A stretch of DNA of 8,887 bases, from positions 1 through 8,887 of the forward strand of contig CAAEBW010000087.1 of assembly GCA_900754145.1 (NCBI GenBank). Direction: 5' to 3'. Positions 1 through 5,674 of this stretch are shown piece after piece. The number at the start of each line of letters is the position of its first letter. Within the stretch, counting starts at the first letter, position 1. The position numbers and the translations under genes are program-made. The DNA is from Clostridia bacterium (lineage in GTDB: Bacteria; Bacillota; Clostridia; Oscillospirales; Acutalibacteraceae). Under the pieces are notes generated by a model that was not told the DNA's origin, searched no databases, and saw nothing but the letters and a program-made list of their open reading frames with translations.

Positions 1-7
1 ATGGCAT
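1..7 (-). CDS. Start of the next downstream gene (only the first two codons in window)
   Basis: An ATG at 7-5 is followed by CCA and then the window edge, so only Met-Pro can be read. The start is supported by a strong Shine-Dalgarno GGAGG at 20-16 with an 8-nt spacer, and by a promoter-like sequence about 55 nt further upstream. The product cannot be identified from two codons. From the usual dcw order, in which ftsQ/divIB is followed directly or after one or two small genes by ftsZ, ftsZ is one candidate. That is inference from context only. Confidence 0.55.
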
Positions 8-68
8 TTTGAATTCCTCCGTCTTTATGTAAATTGGATATATTCTTAACAATTATAAATATATAATG

Positions 69-97
69 ATATTAACATATATTTTTTTAAATTTCAA
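69..97 (-). promoter_or_regulatory. Sigma-A-type promoter in the spacer after ftsQ
   Basis: The minus strand shows TTGAAA (97-92), a spacer of exactly 17 nt, and TAATAT (74-69). These match the vegetative consensus at 5 of 6 and 5 of 6 positions. A-tracts lie upstream at 105-101 and 128-121, where an UP element would be. Transcription would start near 62 and give a leader of about 55 nt with the GGAGG site at 20-16. The spacer 178-8 is very AT-rich and shows no other gene. I see no convincing terminator after ftsQ, so the next gene may be read both from this promoter and by read-through. AT-rich DNA produces such matches by chance more often than average. Confidence 0.6.
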
Positions 98-178
98 CAC
101 TTTTTATTACATTCCTGTAATTTTTTTTAATTTGTCAAAAACCTATGGATTTTTTTACTCTTTAATATGCAATATTTG

Positions 179-964
179 CTATTCAATGGTGCCTTCGACA
201 AAGGTCCCCTCTGTATTTTCAGGCGTCCACATACTCAAATTGATTTTTCCCGTCCTTGTTTCCTCAATATTTTTTATCATTCCCGAAAGATGGGTGAATT
301 TGTTTTGCAGGAAATTTGAGGTGCCGAGATTGACTGTAAAGCGATTTTCCGCCTTTACGGTAATCGTAAGCTCGTCGGTTACATCAATACAGTTAAGCTT
401 TATTCCGTATTCTTCGGCAAAGCCTCCGATTTGAGAGATTAATTCCTCTGTCTTTTCCTCGGAAAAGACTACCGCCCTGCCGAGCGCGCATTTTACACCG
501 CCTGCCCGTATTTCAAAGAGAGAATCGGGCTTTTCTTCACCGTTTTCGAGCACATAACCCGAACGGCTTACCGTGTAATATGCCCCGTCCGAATAATAAC
601 AGGCATATGGCTCGGCGTCCTTTACGGTTATGGTAATGCTGTCGGGCAGAGTACGCTTAATTTTAACGCTCTCTATATAGGGCAGCTTTTCCCTTAAAGC
701 GTCGGTTTTAACCGAGGAGATAAACAGGTTATCGCCTATATTTATGCCGCTAAAGGCGACTATCTGCTCCGAGGTGTATTTTTCGCTTCCCTTTGCGGTT
801 ATCTGTTGTATCGGGAAAAGCACGGTCAGCGACAGAACTGCGCCTACTGCGGCAAGCAGAACAATAAACAGCGTAAAGCCGATAAGCATTCGCCGCTTTC
901 TTATCCTGCGCTGACGCGCTTTTCTTTTTTTCAAAAACTCGTCGTTTTCCGCTGTCCTTTTCAA
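179..964 (-). CDS. ftsQ: Cell division protein FtsQ/DivIB
   Basis: This is a bitopic scaffold of the divisome that acts with FtsL and DivIC (FtsB) at the septum; the family recruits and regulates the FtsW-PBP synthase. The 261-residue protein has a very basic cytoplasmic tail (residues 1-26, rich in Lys/Arg), one hydrophobic segment (about 27-50) and an extracytoplasmic POTRA domain (about 51-119, with the typical FPIQQI start and an RTLPDSITITV strand). A beta-rich C-terminal domain follows (about 120-245). Length and order fit the family. The start is taken as TTG at 964, only 4 nt after the murA stop. AAGGAT at 977-972, inside the last murA codons, gives a Shine-Dalgarno at about 9 nt. The next in-frame ATG (Met26) would delete the whole cytoplasmic tail. 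The stop is TAG at 181-179. Identification rests on architecture plus location, since FtsQ sequences are poorly conserved. Confidence 0.9.
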   Translation of the reverse strand: MKRTAENDEFLKKRKARQRRIRKRRMLIGFTLFIVLLAAVGAVLSLTVLFPIQQITAKGSEKYTSEQIVAFSGINIGDNLFISSVKTDALREKLPYIESVKIKRTLPDSITITVKDAEPYACYYSDGAYYTVSRSGYVLENGEEKPDSLFEIRAGGVKCALGRAVVFSEEKTEELISQIGGFAEEYGIKLNCIDVTDELTITVKAENRFTVNLGTSNFLQNKFTHLSGMIKNIEETRTGKINLSMWTPENTEGTFVEGTIE

Positions 965-968
965 GCTA

Positions 969-2228
969 TCAATCCTTACTGTATTTTATATCTGCGCCAA
1001 GCGGCTCTAAAACCGATACAATATCGTCATAGCCGCGCTCTATGTGGTGAATATCCCCTATTTTCGATTCGCCGCGAGCCGCAAGCGCCGCTATTACAAG
1101 CGCCGCGCCGCCGCGCAAATCGGTTGCCCTGCAGTCTGCCGCAGAAAGCTCCCTAACGCCCTCGGTCACCGCGATTTTTCCCTCCGTTTTGATTTTAGCG
1201 CCGAAGCGCTTAAGCTCATCAACATAACGGAAACGGTTTTCAAATATATTTTCAACAAAAACCGAGGTGCCGTCGGCAAGGCTTAGCATCGCAACGATAA
1301 TAGGTCCCGCATCGGTAGGAAAGCCGGGATAAACAAGGCTTCTTACCGTCGGCACTCTTTTAAGCCGTTCGGGCGCGATCAAGGTAACGCTCTTGCCCGA
1401 AAGCTCAACCGAACAGCCCGCCTCCCTGAAGACCCAAAGAACAGCCGCCATATGCGACGGCATAAGGTTGCAAAGGGTAATTTTTCCGCCCGTAACCGCG
1501 GCGCACGCCATATATGTTGCCGCCGCTATTCGGTCGGGGATTATCGTATGCTCGGTGCCGGAAAGCCTTTCTACGCCGTAAATTCTGACGGTGTCCGACC
1601 CACAGCCGTATATCCGCGCGCCCGCGCTGTTAAGAAAATCGGCAAGGTCGCTTATTTCAGGCTCCTTCGCCGCACCGTGAATTACCGTCATACCCTGTGC
1701 AGTCGCCGCCGCAAGAATAATATTTTCGGTAGCACCCACGCTCGGAAAGCCAAGGCTTATTTCGGCGCCGTGAAGCCCGTTTTCGGCGGTGCAGATTAAA
1801 TAACCGTGCTCCTCCTTTACCGTAACCCCCATACGGCCAAGGGCGGCAAGGTGCAGGTCAATAGGGCGAGGACCTAATTCACAGCCGCCGGGACTGCTTA
1901 TAACAGCTTTTCCGCATCTGCCTATAACCGCGCCTAAAAAAACCACGGAGGAACGCATTTCCCGCATAAGATTATCGGGAATTTCATATTCGTTTATTCC
2001 CTTACTGTCGACCGTTACGGTTTCCCCGTCCTTTTCACAGTCACAGCCTAAAGCCCTTAAAATTTTAAGGGAGGTTTCCACATCCGAAAGCGCGGGACAG
2101 TTATGTATTACACATTCCTTTTCACACAAAACGGTTGCCGCAAGCACGGGAAGAACGCTGTTTTTCGCCCCCTGAACGGTTATACCTCCGTAAAGCTTTT
2201 TACCGCCGTTTACTATAATTTCGGACAT
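969..2228 (-). CDS. murA: UDP-N-acetylglucosamine 1-carboxyvinyltransferase MurA
   Basis: This cytoplasmic enzyme transfers enolpyruvate from PEP to UDP-GlcNAc, the first committed step of peptidoglycan synthesis and the target of fosfomycin. The 419-residue protein has the normal length for the two-domain EPSP-synthase-like fold. Visible active-site elements are Lys22-Asn23 (GAKNS), the loop SPGGCELGPRP with nucleophile Cys116 (Cys115 in E. coli), Asp306 in GFPTD, and Arg372 in DLRGG. Cys116 is present, so the enzyme should be fosfomycin-sensitive unless other factors interfere. I chose ATG at 2228 over the in-frame GTG at 2237: GAGAGGG at 2243-2237 sits 8 nt before the ATG but overlaps the GTG itself. 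MurA sits between murG and ftsQ, where Bacillus subtilis has murB. Many Firmicutes carry two MurA paralogues; whether this is the main one cannot be seen here. Confidence 0.95.
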   Translation of the reverse strand: MSEIIVNGGKKLYGGITVQGAKNSVLPVLAATVLCEKECVIHNCPALSDVETSLKILRALGCDCEKDGETVTVDSKGINEYEIPDNLMREMRSSVVFLGAVIGRCGKAVISSPGGCELGPRPIDLHLAALGRMGVTVKEEHGYLICTAENGLHGAEISLGFPSVGATENIILAAATAQGMTVIHGAAKEPEISDLADFLNSAGARIYGCGSDTVRIYGVERLSGTEHTIIPDRIAAATYMACAAVTGGKITLCNLMPSHMAAVLWVFREAGCSVELSGKSVTLIAPERLKRVPTVRSLVYPGFPTDAGPIIVAMLSLADGTSVFVENIFENRFRYVDELKRFGAKIKTEGKIAVTEGVRELSAADCRATDLRGGAALVIAALAARGESKIGDIHHIERGYDDIVSVLEPLGADIKYSKD

Positions 2229-2236
2229 TGACCGCA

Positions 2237-2243
2237 CCCTCTC
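2237..2243 (-). promoter_or_regulatory. Ribosome binding site deciding the murA start
   Basis: GAGAGGG on the minus strand lies 8 nt before the ATG at 2228. It overlaps the alternative GTG start at 2237, which makes the GTG unlikely. The site begins 5 nt after the 3' arm of the spacer hairpin (2248-2296), so ribosome access could depend on the fold of the leader. That dependence is inference. Confidence 0.65.
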
Positions 2244-2312
2244 ACAGTAGTCATTGGAGAGTCGTACACGATAAGGTTTCGACTATCCAATGACTAAAAC
2301 TTTTCTCACAGT
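2240..2312. repeat. 9-bp direct repeats flanking the spacer hairpin
   Basis: The 9-mer ACTGTGAGA (minus strand) occurs at 2312-2304 and again at 2248-2240, 64 nt apart. The two copies bracket the hairpin 2296-2248. The second copy includes part of the murA Shine-Dalgarno. This could be a target-site duplication left by a small palindromic insertion, or a duplicated binding site. Against a clean insertion, the inverted repeat abuts only one of the direct repeats, with 7 nt between it and the other. Confidence 0.5.
2248..2296 (-). promoter_or_regulatory. Long hairpin in the murG-murA spacer, directly before the murA ribosome binding site
   Basis: The arms 2296-2280 and 2264-2248 are inverted repeats of 17 nt with one mismatch (positions 2285/2259, U against C in the RNA), enclosing a 15-nt loop. 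The outer ten or so pairs read TAGTCATTGG against CCAATGACTA. No T-run follows the 3' arm on the minus strand, and the plus-strand side has only AAAACTTTT, so it is not a standard intrinsic terminator. It lies in the only long gap of the operon. It may be a leader structure for murA, an RNA processing or stability element, or a small palindromic repeat. The structure is seen directly; the role is unknown. Confidence 0.7.
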
Positions 2313-2314
2313 TC

Positions 2315-2343
2315 ATACTATGCGAAAGTACGGAAATTGTCAC
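2315..2343 (-). promoter_or_regulatory. Possible internal promoter before murA
   Basis: The minus strand shows GTGACA (2343-2338, overlapping the murG stop codon), a 17-nt spacer, and TAGTAT (2320-2315). Agreement with the vegetative consensus is 5 of 6 and 4 of 6. A transcript from here would start near 2308 and carry a leader of about 80 nt containing the whole hairpin. It would allow murA and ftsQ to be expressed apart from the upstream genes. The -10 element is only fair, so this is tentative. Confidence 0.35.
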
Positions 2344-3452
2344 GCCCCCGTATATAATTGCATTAAAACATCGTAAATTCTTTTGTTTGCGTCCAAAATC
2401 GCGTGTTTGCCCGCGGCGGCACTCATTTTTTGAAGCAGGGGCTTGTTTTCAATTATTTTTGAAACGGTATTAATAAGGCTTTCTCCGCTTAAAGCCTTTT
2501 CCTCAAGAATTTCTGCCGCGCCCGCCTTTTTAAGGGTCATAGCATTGTGGTACTGGTGATTTTCCGCCACGTAGGGGGACGGAATAAGCACCGACGGCTT
2601 ACCGCAGCAGCAAAGCTCGCTTAAGGTAATCGCGCCCGCGCGGCATATTACAAGGTCTGCCGCCGCCATACAGACGTCCATATCGTTAATATATTCCCGC
2701 ACATCAATAAGGGGCGACAGCTCGACACCGTCAAGAGCCGACATCATAGCCTCGTACCCTGTCTTTCCCGTGCCGTGAATATGATAAAATTTATCGGTGC
2801 CGTTGTGCCATTTTATAAGCTCGGTCACCGCCTCGTTAATATGCCTTGCACCGAGCGACCCGCCGAAAGAGAGTATCAGCGGACGGTTATCAAGTCCTAA
2901 TTTTCGCCTTGCTTCTTCGCGCGAAATGCTTAAAAGCTCACTCCTTACGGGGTTTCCCGTAATAACAGGCGGTTTTTTAAGCTTTAATCGGCTCTCAGCC
3001 TCAGGCATTGCAAGCATCACCCTGTCCGCCTTATCGGCGAGCATTTTTGTGGTGACACCCGGAAATGCGTTTTGCTCGTGTATAGCGGTTTTAATGCCTA
3101 ATTTCTGCGCCTCGCGCAATACGGGACCGCTTACATAGCCCCCCGTGCCTACAACTATATCGGGTGCTATTTCCTTTAAAAGCTTTTTTGAAACGTATGA
3201 AGAGGATATCGCCTTTCCTACCGCCTCGATATTTTTCACTATATTTTTAGGGCTTAGGCTCCGTTTGAAGCCCGCGACATCGATTGTATGAAAATCGTAG
3301 CCCTTCTCGGGCACAAGCTTTGCCTCAAGCTTATCCGCCGTACCTATATATGATATTTCCGCATCGGGGTGTCGTTCCTTTATATAGCCCGCTATCGCAA
3401 GCGCGGGGTTAATATGTCCCGCCGTGCCGCCGCCTGCAAACAGTATTTTCAT
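2340..3452 (-). CDS. murG: UDP-GlcNAc:undecaprenyl-PP-MurNAc-pentapeptide GlcNAc transferase MurG
   Basis: This peripheral membrane GT-B glycosyltransferase (family GT28) adds GlcNAc to lipid I and so makes lipid II on the inner face of the membrane. The 370-residue protein shows the N-terminal G loop GGGTAGH (7-13), the second glycine-rich motif GTGGYVSGP (102-110) and HEQN (125-128). It also has GNPVR (166-170), the third glycine-rich stretch FGGSLGAR (196-203) and the nucleotide-sugar site RAGA with downstream Glu279 and ENHQ (297-300). Length is normal. ATG at 3452 follows ftsW by 16 nt, with GGAGG 9 nt before the start. A run of three cysteines (281-283) sits just after the catalytic-site Glu, a position usually filled by small residues. 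The stop is TGA at 2342-2340. Confidence 0.97.
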   Translation of the reverse strand: MKILFAGGGTAGHINPALAIAGYIKERHPDAEISYIGTADKLEAKLVPEKGYDFHTIDVAGFKRSLSPKNIVKNIEAVGKAISSSYVSKKLLKEIAPDIVVGTGGYVSGPVLREAQKLGIKTAIHEQNAFPGVTTKMLADKADRVMLAMPEAESRLKLKKPPVITGNPVRSELLSISREEARRKLGLDNRPLILSFGGSLGARHINEAVTELIKWHNGTDKFYHIHGTGKTGYEAMMSALDGVELSPLIDVREYINDMDVCMAAADLVICRAGAITLSELCCCGKPSVLIPSPYVAENHQYHNAMTLKKAGAAEILEEKALSGESLINTVSKIIENKPLLQKMSAAAGKHAILDANKRIYDVLMQLYTGA

Positions 3453-3468
3453 ATCTGTTTACCTCCAT

Positions 3469-4605
3469 TTAGGTTTTTTCTATATTAGCTCCCCTTGACA
3501 CCGAAAGCACAATGCCCATTTCGGCAAGCAGTATCAGAAGAGAGGTTCCGCCGTAGCTGAAAAACGGGAGACTTATTCCCGTGTTAGGAATGGTGTTTGT
3601 GACAACCCAGATATTAAGCATTGCCTGAAGTCCCACCTGAAAGGTAAGGCCGATGGCTAAAAGCGAGCCGAATTTATCCTGCGCGCGCATTGCAATCGTA
3701 AAGCCGCGCCACACAAGCAGGCAGAAAAGCAAAATAATAACGAGCGCGCCTATAAGCCCTAATTCCTCACACACTATTGCGAAAATAAAATCGTTATGGG
3801 GTTCGGGCAGCCAGAGATATTTTTGCCTTGACTGACCTATGCCCCTGCCTAATATTCCGCCTGAACCAATAGCCAATAGCGACTGAATGGTTTGAAAGCC
3901 CAAGCCCTTAGCGTCCGCCCACGGGTCAAGCCAATATTTTATACGGTCGGAGCCGTAGCCGATAACCCCCGTGACAACCGCCAAAATGCCGAGTCCGACA
4001 CCCGCGCCGACTCCCCCTAAAATATACCGTTTGGGAAGACCGCCTACAATAAGCAGTACTATTCCGATTGCGAAAATAAGCACCGTTGCCGAAAGGTGGG
4101 GCTCCATTACAACAAGAACGCACTGTAGCCCCAGCAAAGCTACTAAAAAGGCTATGAACTTAAAGCTTTTCATCTGCTTGTAATTTGCCGCAATAAGCGA
4201 GGAAAAAAGCAGAATTACCGCAAATTTAGCAATTTCCGACGGCTGAAAGTTGATAGGTCCTATCACAAACCAGCGTTTAACATCCTTGCCCTCTACCATC
4301 GGCGGCAGTATCAGAAGCACCGCGAGTAAAATAGTTGAAACAAGATAAAGCACCCAGGCAAATTTGCGCCATATATGATAGTCAATCCTTGAAACAACAA
4401 GCATTGCCACAACTCCGACAGCCGCGAACATAGCCTGTCTTGAGATAAACTTATAGCTGTTGCCGTACTGATTATAGGAAAATGCGTAGCTTGACGAATA
4501 GAGCATAACAAGTCCTACGGTAAGCAAAATAAGGACAAAGGATAAAAAGGTTATATCAAGCTTTCCTACAGCATTTACGCTTTTCTTCCTCTTTATCTTC
4601 GCCAT
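3469..4605 (-). CDS. ftsW: SEDS-family septal peptidoglycan glycosyltransferase FtsW (SpoVE-like)
   Basis: This polytopic membrane protein polymerises lipid II into glycan strands and works in pairs with a class B PBP, here encoded three genes upstream. The 378-residue protein has about ten hydrophobic segments, a short basic N-terminus (MAKIKRKK) and the family signatures MLYSSSYAF (34-42), QPSEIAK (121-127) and MEPHLSAT (167-174). It also has LPEPHNDFIF (266-275) and the C-terminal NTGISLPFFSYGG (341-353). Asp272 in the PEPHNDF motif corresponds to the catalytic Asp of the SEDS family. ATG at 4605 follows the mraY stop by 18 nt, with GGAGG 9 nt before it. RodA and SpoVE belong to the same family. 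Position between mraY and murG favours the division enzyme or a SpoVE-type paralogue; sequence alone does not separate these. Confidence 0.94.
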   Translation of the reverse strand: MAKIKRKKSVNAVGKLDITFLSFVLILLTVGLVMLYSSSYAFSYNQYGNSYKFISRQAMFAAVGVVAMLVVSRIDYHIWRKFAWVLYLVSTILLAVLLILPPMVEGKDVKRWFVIGPINFQPSEIAKFAVILLFSSLIAANYKQMKSFKFIAFLVALLGLQCVLVVMEPHLSATVLIFAIGIVLLIVGGLPKRYILGGVGAGVGLGILAVVTGVIGYGSDRIKYWLDPWADAKGLGFQTIQSLLAIGSGGILGRGIGQSRQKYLWLPEPHNDFIFAIVCEELGLIGALVIILLFCLLVWRGFTIAMRAQDKFGSLLAIGLTFQVGLQAMLNIWVVTNTIPNTGISLPFFSYGGTSLLILLAEMGIVLSVSRGANIEKT

Positions 4606-4623
4606 ATTATCTTACCTCCGACA

Positions 4624-5646
4624 TTACCAATGAAATATTATAGGCAGCAGAGCTATCGCACAGCCGACAGCCGCTATTCCCGAGAAAACATATACGATTT
4701 TCTGCTCCGACCAGCCGCTCATCTCAAAATGATGGTGAAGCGGAGCCATTTTAAAGAGGCGTTTTTTGGTGCGCTTGTAGTAAGCAACCTGAATAATATC
4801 CGAGAGAGCCTCAAGAAAATAGGTTATTCCCGCAAAAATAAGCAGTATGGGTCTGCCGATTCCAAAGGAGACCGCGACCACCATTCCGCCCAAGAACATA
4901 GAGCCTGTGTCCCCCATAAACACCTTTGCGGGCTTTGCGTTCCATACAATAAAGCCGACGCACGCCCCCGCAAGCGCGGCGGACATAGCGTTAATTCCCA
5001 TATTGTAAAGGAAGCCCGAGCCTAACATAAACGCGCAGGCTACAACAAGGGTTACAGTCGACGCCAAGCCGTCAATTCCGTCGGTCAGGTTGACGGCGTT
5101 TGTAAAGCCGTAGATAAACATAAGTGCCACGGGCCAGAAAAGCAGTCCGAAGCCCTTGGTTATGTTGATATCCCCGATAAAGGGAATGTAGGTTGTCTTC
5201 ATACCCGAAATACAGAGCGTGGCAAGATATGCCGCCGCAACAAGGAGCTGTAAAAAGGTTTTCTGCCTTGCGGTAAGACCTAAATTGCGCTTTTTAACCA
5301 CCTTTATATAATCGTCCATAAACCCGATTGCCGACATACAAAGCGCCATAACCATACCCGCTAAAAAGAACGACAGACGGTAAGGGGTTTTCAGCTCCGC
5401 GGCAAAGCGCCCCTTGACAACAGCAGAATAGGCATAAGCTATCGCGAGCGACAAAAGCACTCCCGCGATTATCATAACGCCGCCCATTGTCGGCGTCCCC
5501 TCCTTGCCCTTATGCCATTTAGGACCTATGTCCAATATAGTCTGCCCGAATTTAAGGCGTTTTAAATACGGAATTACAATATATCCGAGTCCTGCGGTCA
5601 CAGCGAATGCCACTATGGCGGCTATTAAGGGGGTTAAGTCTTTCAT
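4624..5646 (-). CDS. mraY: Phospho-N-acetylmuramoyl-pentapeptide-transferase MraY
   Basis: This integral membrane enzyme transfers phospho-MurNAc-pentapeptide from UDP to undecaprenyl phosphate and forms lipid I. It is the target of tunicamycin-, muraymycin- and capuramycin-type nucleosides. The 340-residue, strongly hydrophobic protein (about ten membrane segments) carries TPTMGG (51-56), the Asp pair Asp111-Asp112 in GFMDDYIKV, NLTDGIDG (186-193, Asp189 and Asp192) and FMGDTGS (243-249). The cytoplasmic histidine loop APLHHHFEMSGWSE is at 301-314. All key residues are present. ATG at 5646 follows murE by 28 nt with an AAAGGAGA site. In B. subtilis and E. coli, murD follows mraY; here ftsW follows directly after 18 nt. 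Confidence 0.97.
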   Translation of the reverse strand: MKDLTPLIAAIVAFAVTAGLGYIVIPYLKRLKFGQTILDIGPKWHKGKEGTPTMGGVMIIAGVLLSLAIAYAYSAVVKGRFAAELKTPYRLSFFLAGMVMALCMSAIGFMDDYIKVVKKRNLGLTARQKTFLQLLVAAAYLATLCISGMKTTYIPFIGDINITKGFGLLFWPVALMFIYGFTNAVNLTDGIDGLASTVTLVVACAFMLGSGFLYNMGINAMSAALAGACVGFIVWNAKPAKVFMGDTGSMFLGGMVVAVSFGIGRPILLIFAGITYFLEALSDIIQVAYYKRTKKRLFKMAPLHHHFEMSGWSEQKIVYVFSGIAAVGCAIALLPIIFHW

Positions 5647-5674
5647 TTTTTCTTATCTCTCCTTTTAGGACGGG

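Noticed and set aside
133..138. Perfect TTGACA on the minus strand after ftsQ
   Set aside because: No good -10 element lies 16 to 19 nt downstream; the nearest TAATAA is 23 nt away. The TTGAAA/TAATAT pair at 97-69 is better spaced.
169..179. Small inverted repeat GCAA-ATA-TTGC at the end of ftsQ as a terminator
   Set aside because: The stem is only 4 bp and the following RNA is A-rich, not U-rich, so it cannot act as an intrinsic terminator.
66..434. 122-residue open frame on the plus strand
   Set aside because: The first part translates AT-rich spacer into Phe/Ile/Tyr-rich sequence and the rest is antisense to ftsQ. I see no convincing ribosome binding site or domain.
806..1799. Several plus-strand frames opposite ftsQ and murA
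   Set aside because: They are Arg/Ala-rich shadow translations overlapping well-supported genes on the minus strand.
2228..2237. GTG at 2237 as the murA start, adding three residues
   Set aside because: The Shine-Dalgarno GAGAGGG overlaps this codon, whereas the ATG at 2228 has an ideal 8-nt spacing and gives the usual MurA N-terminus.
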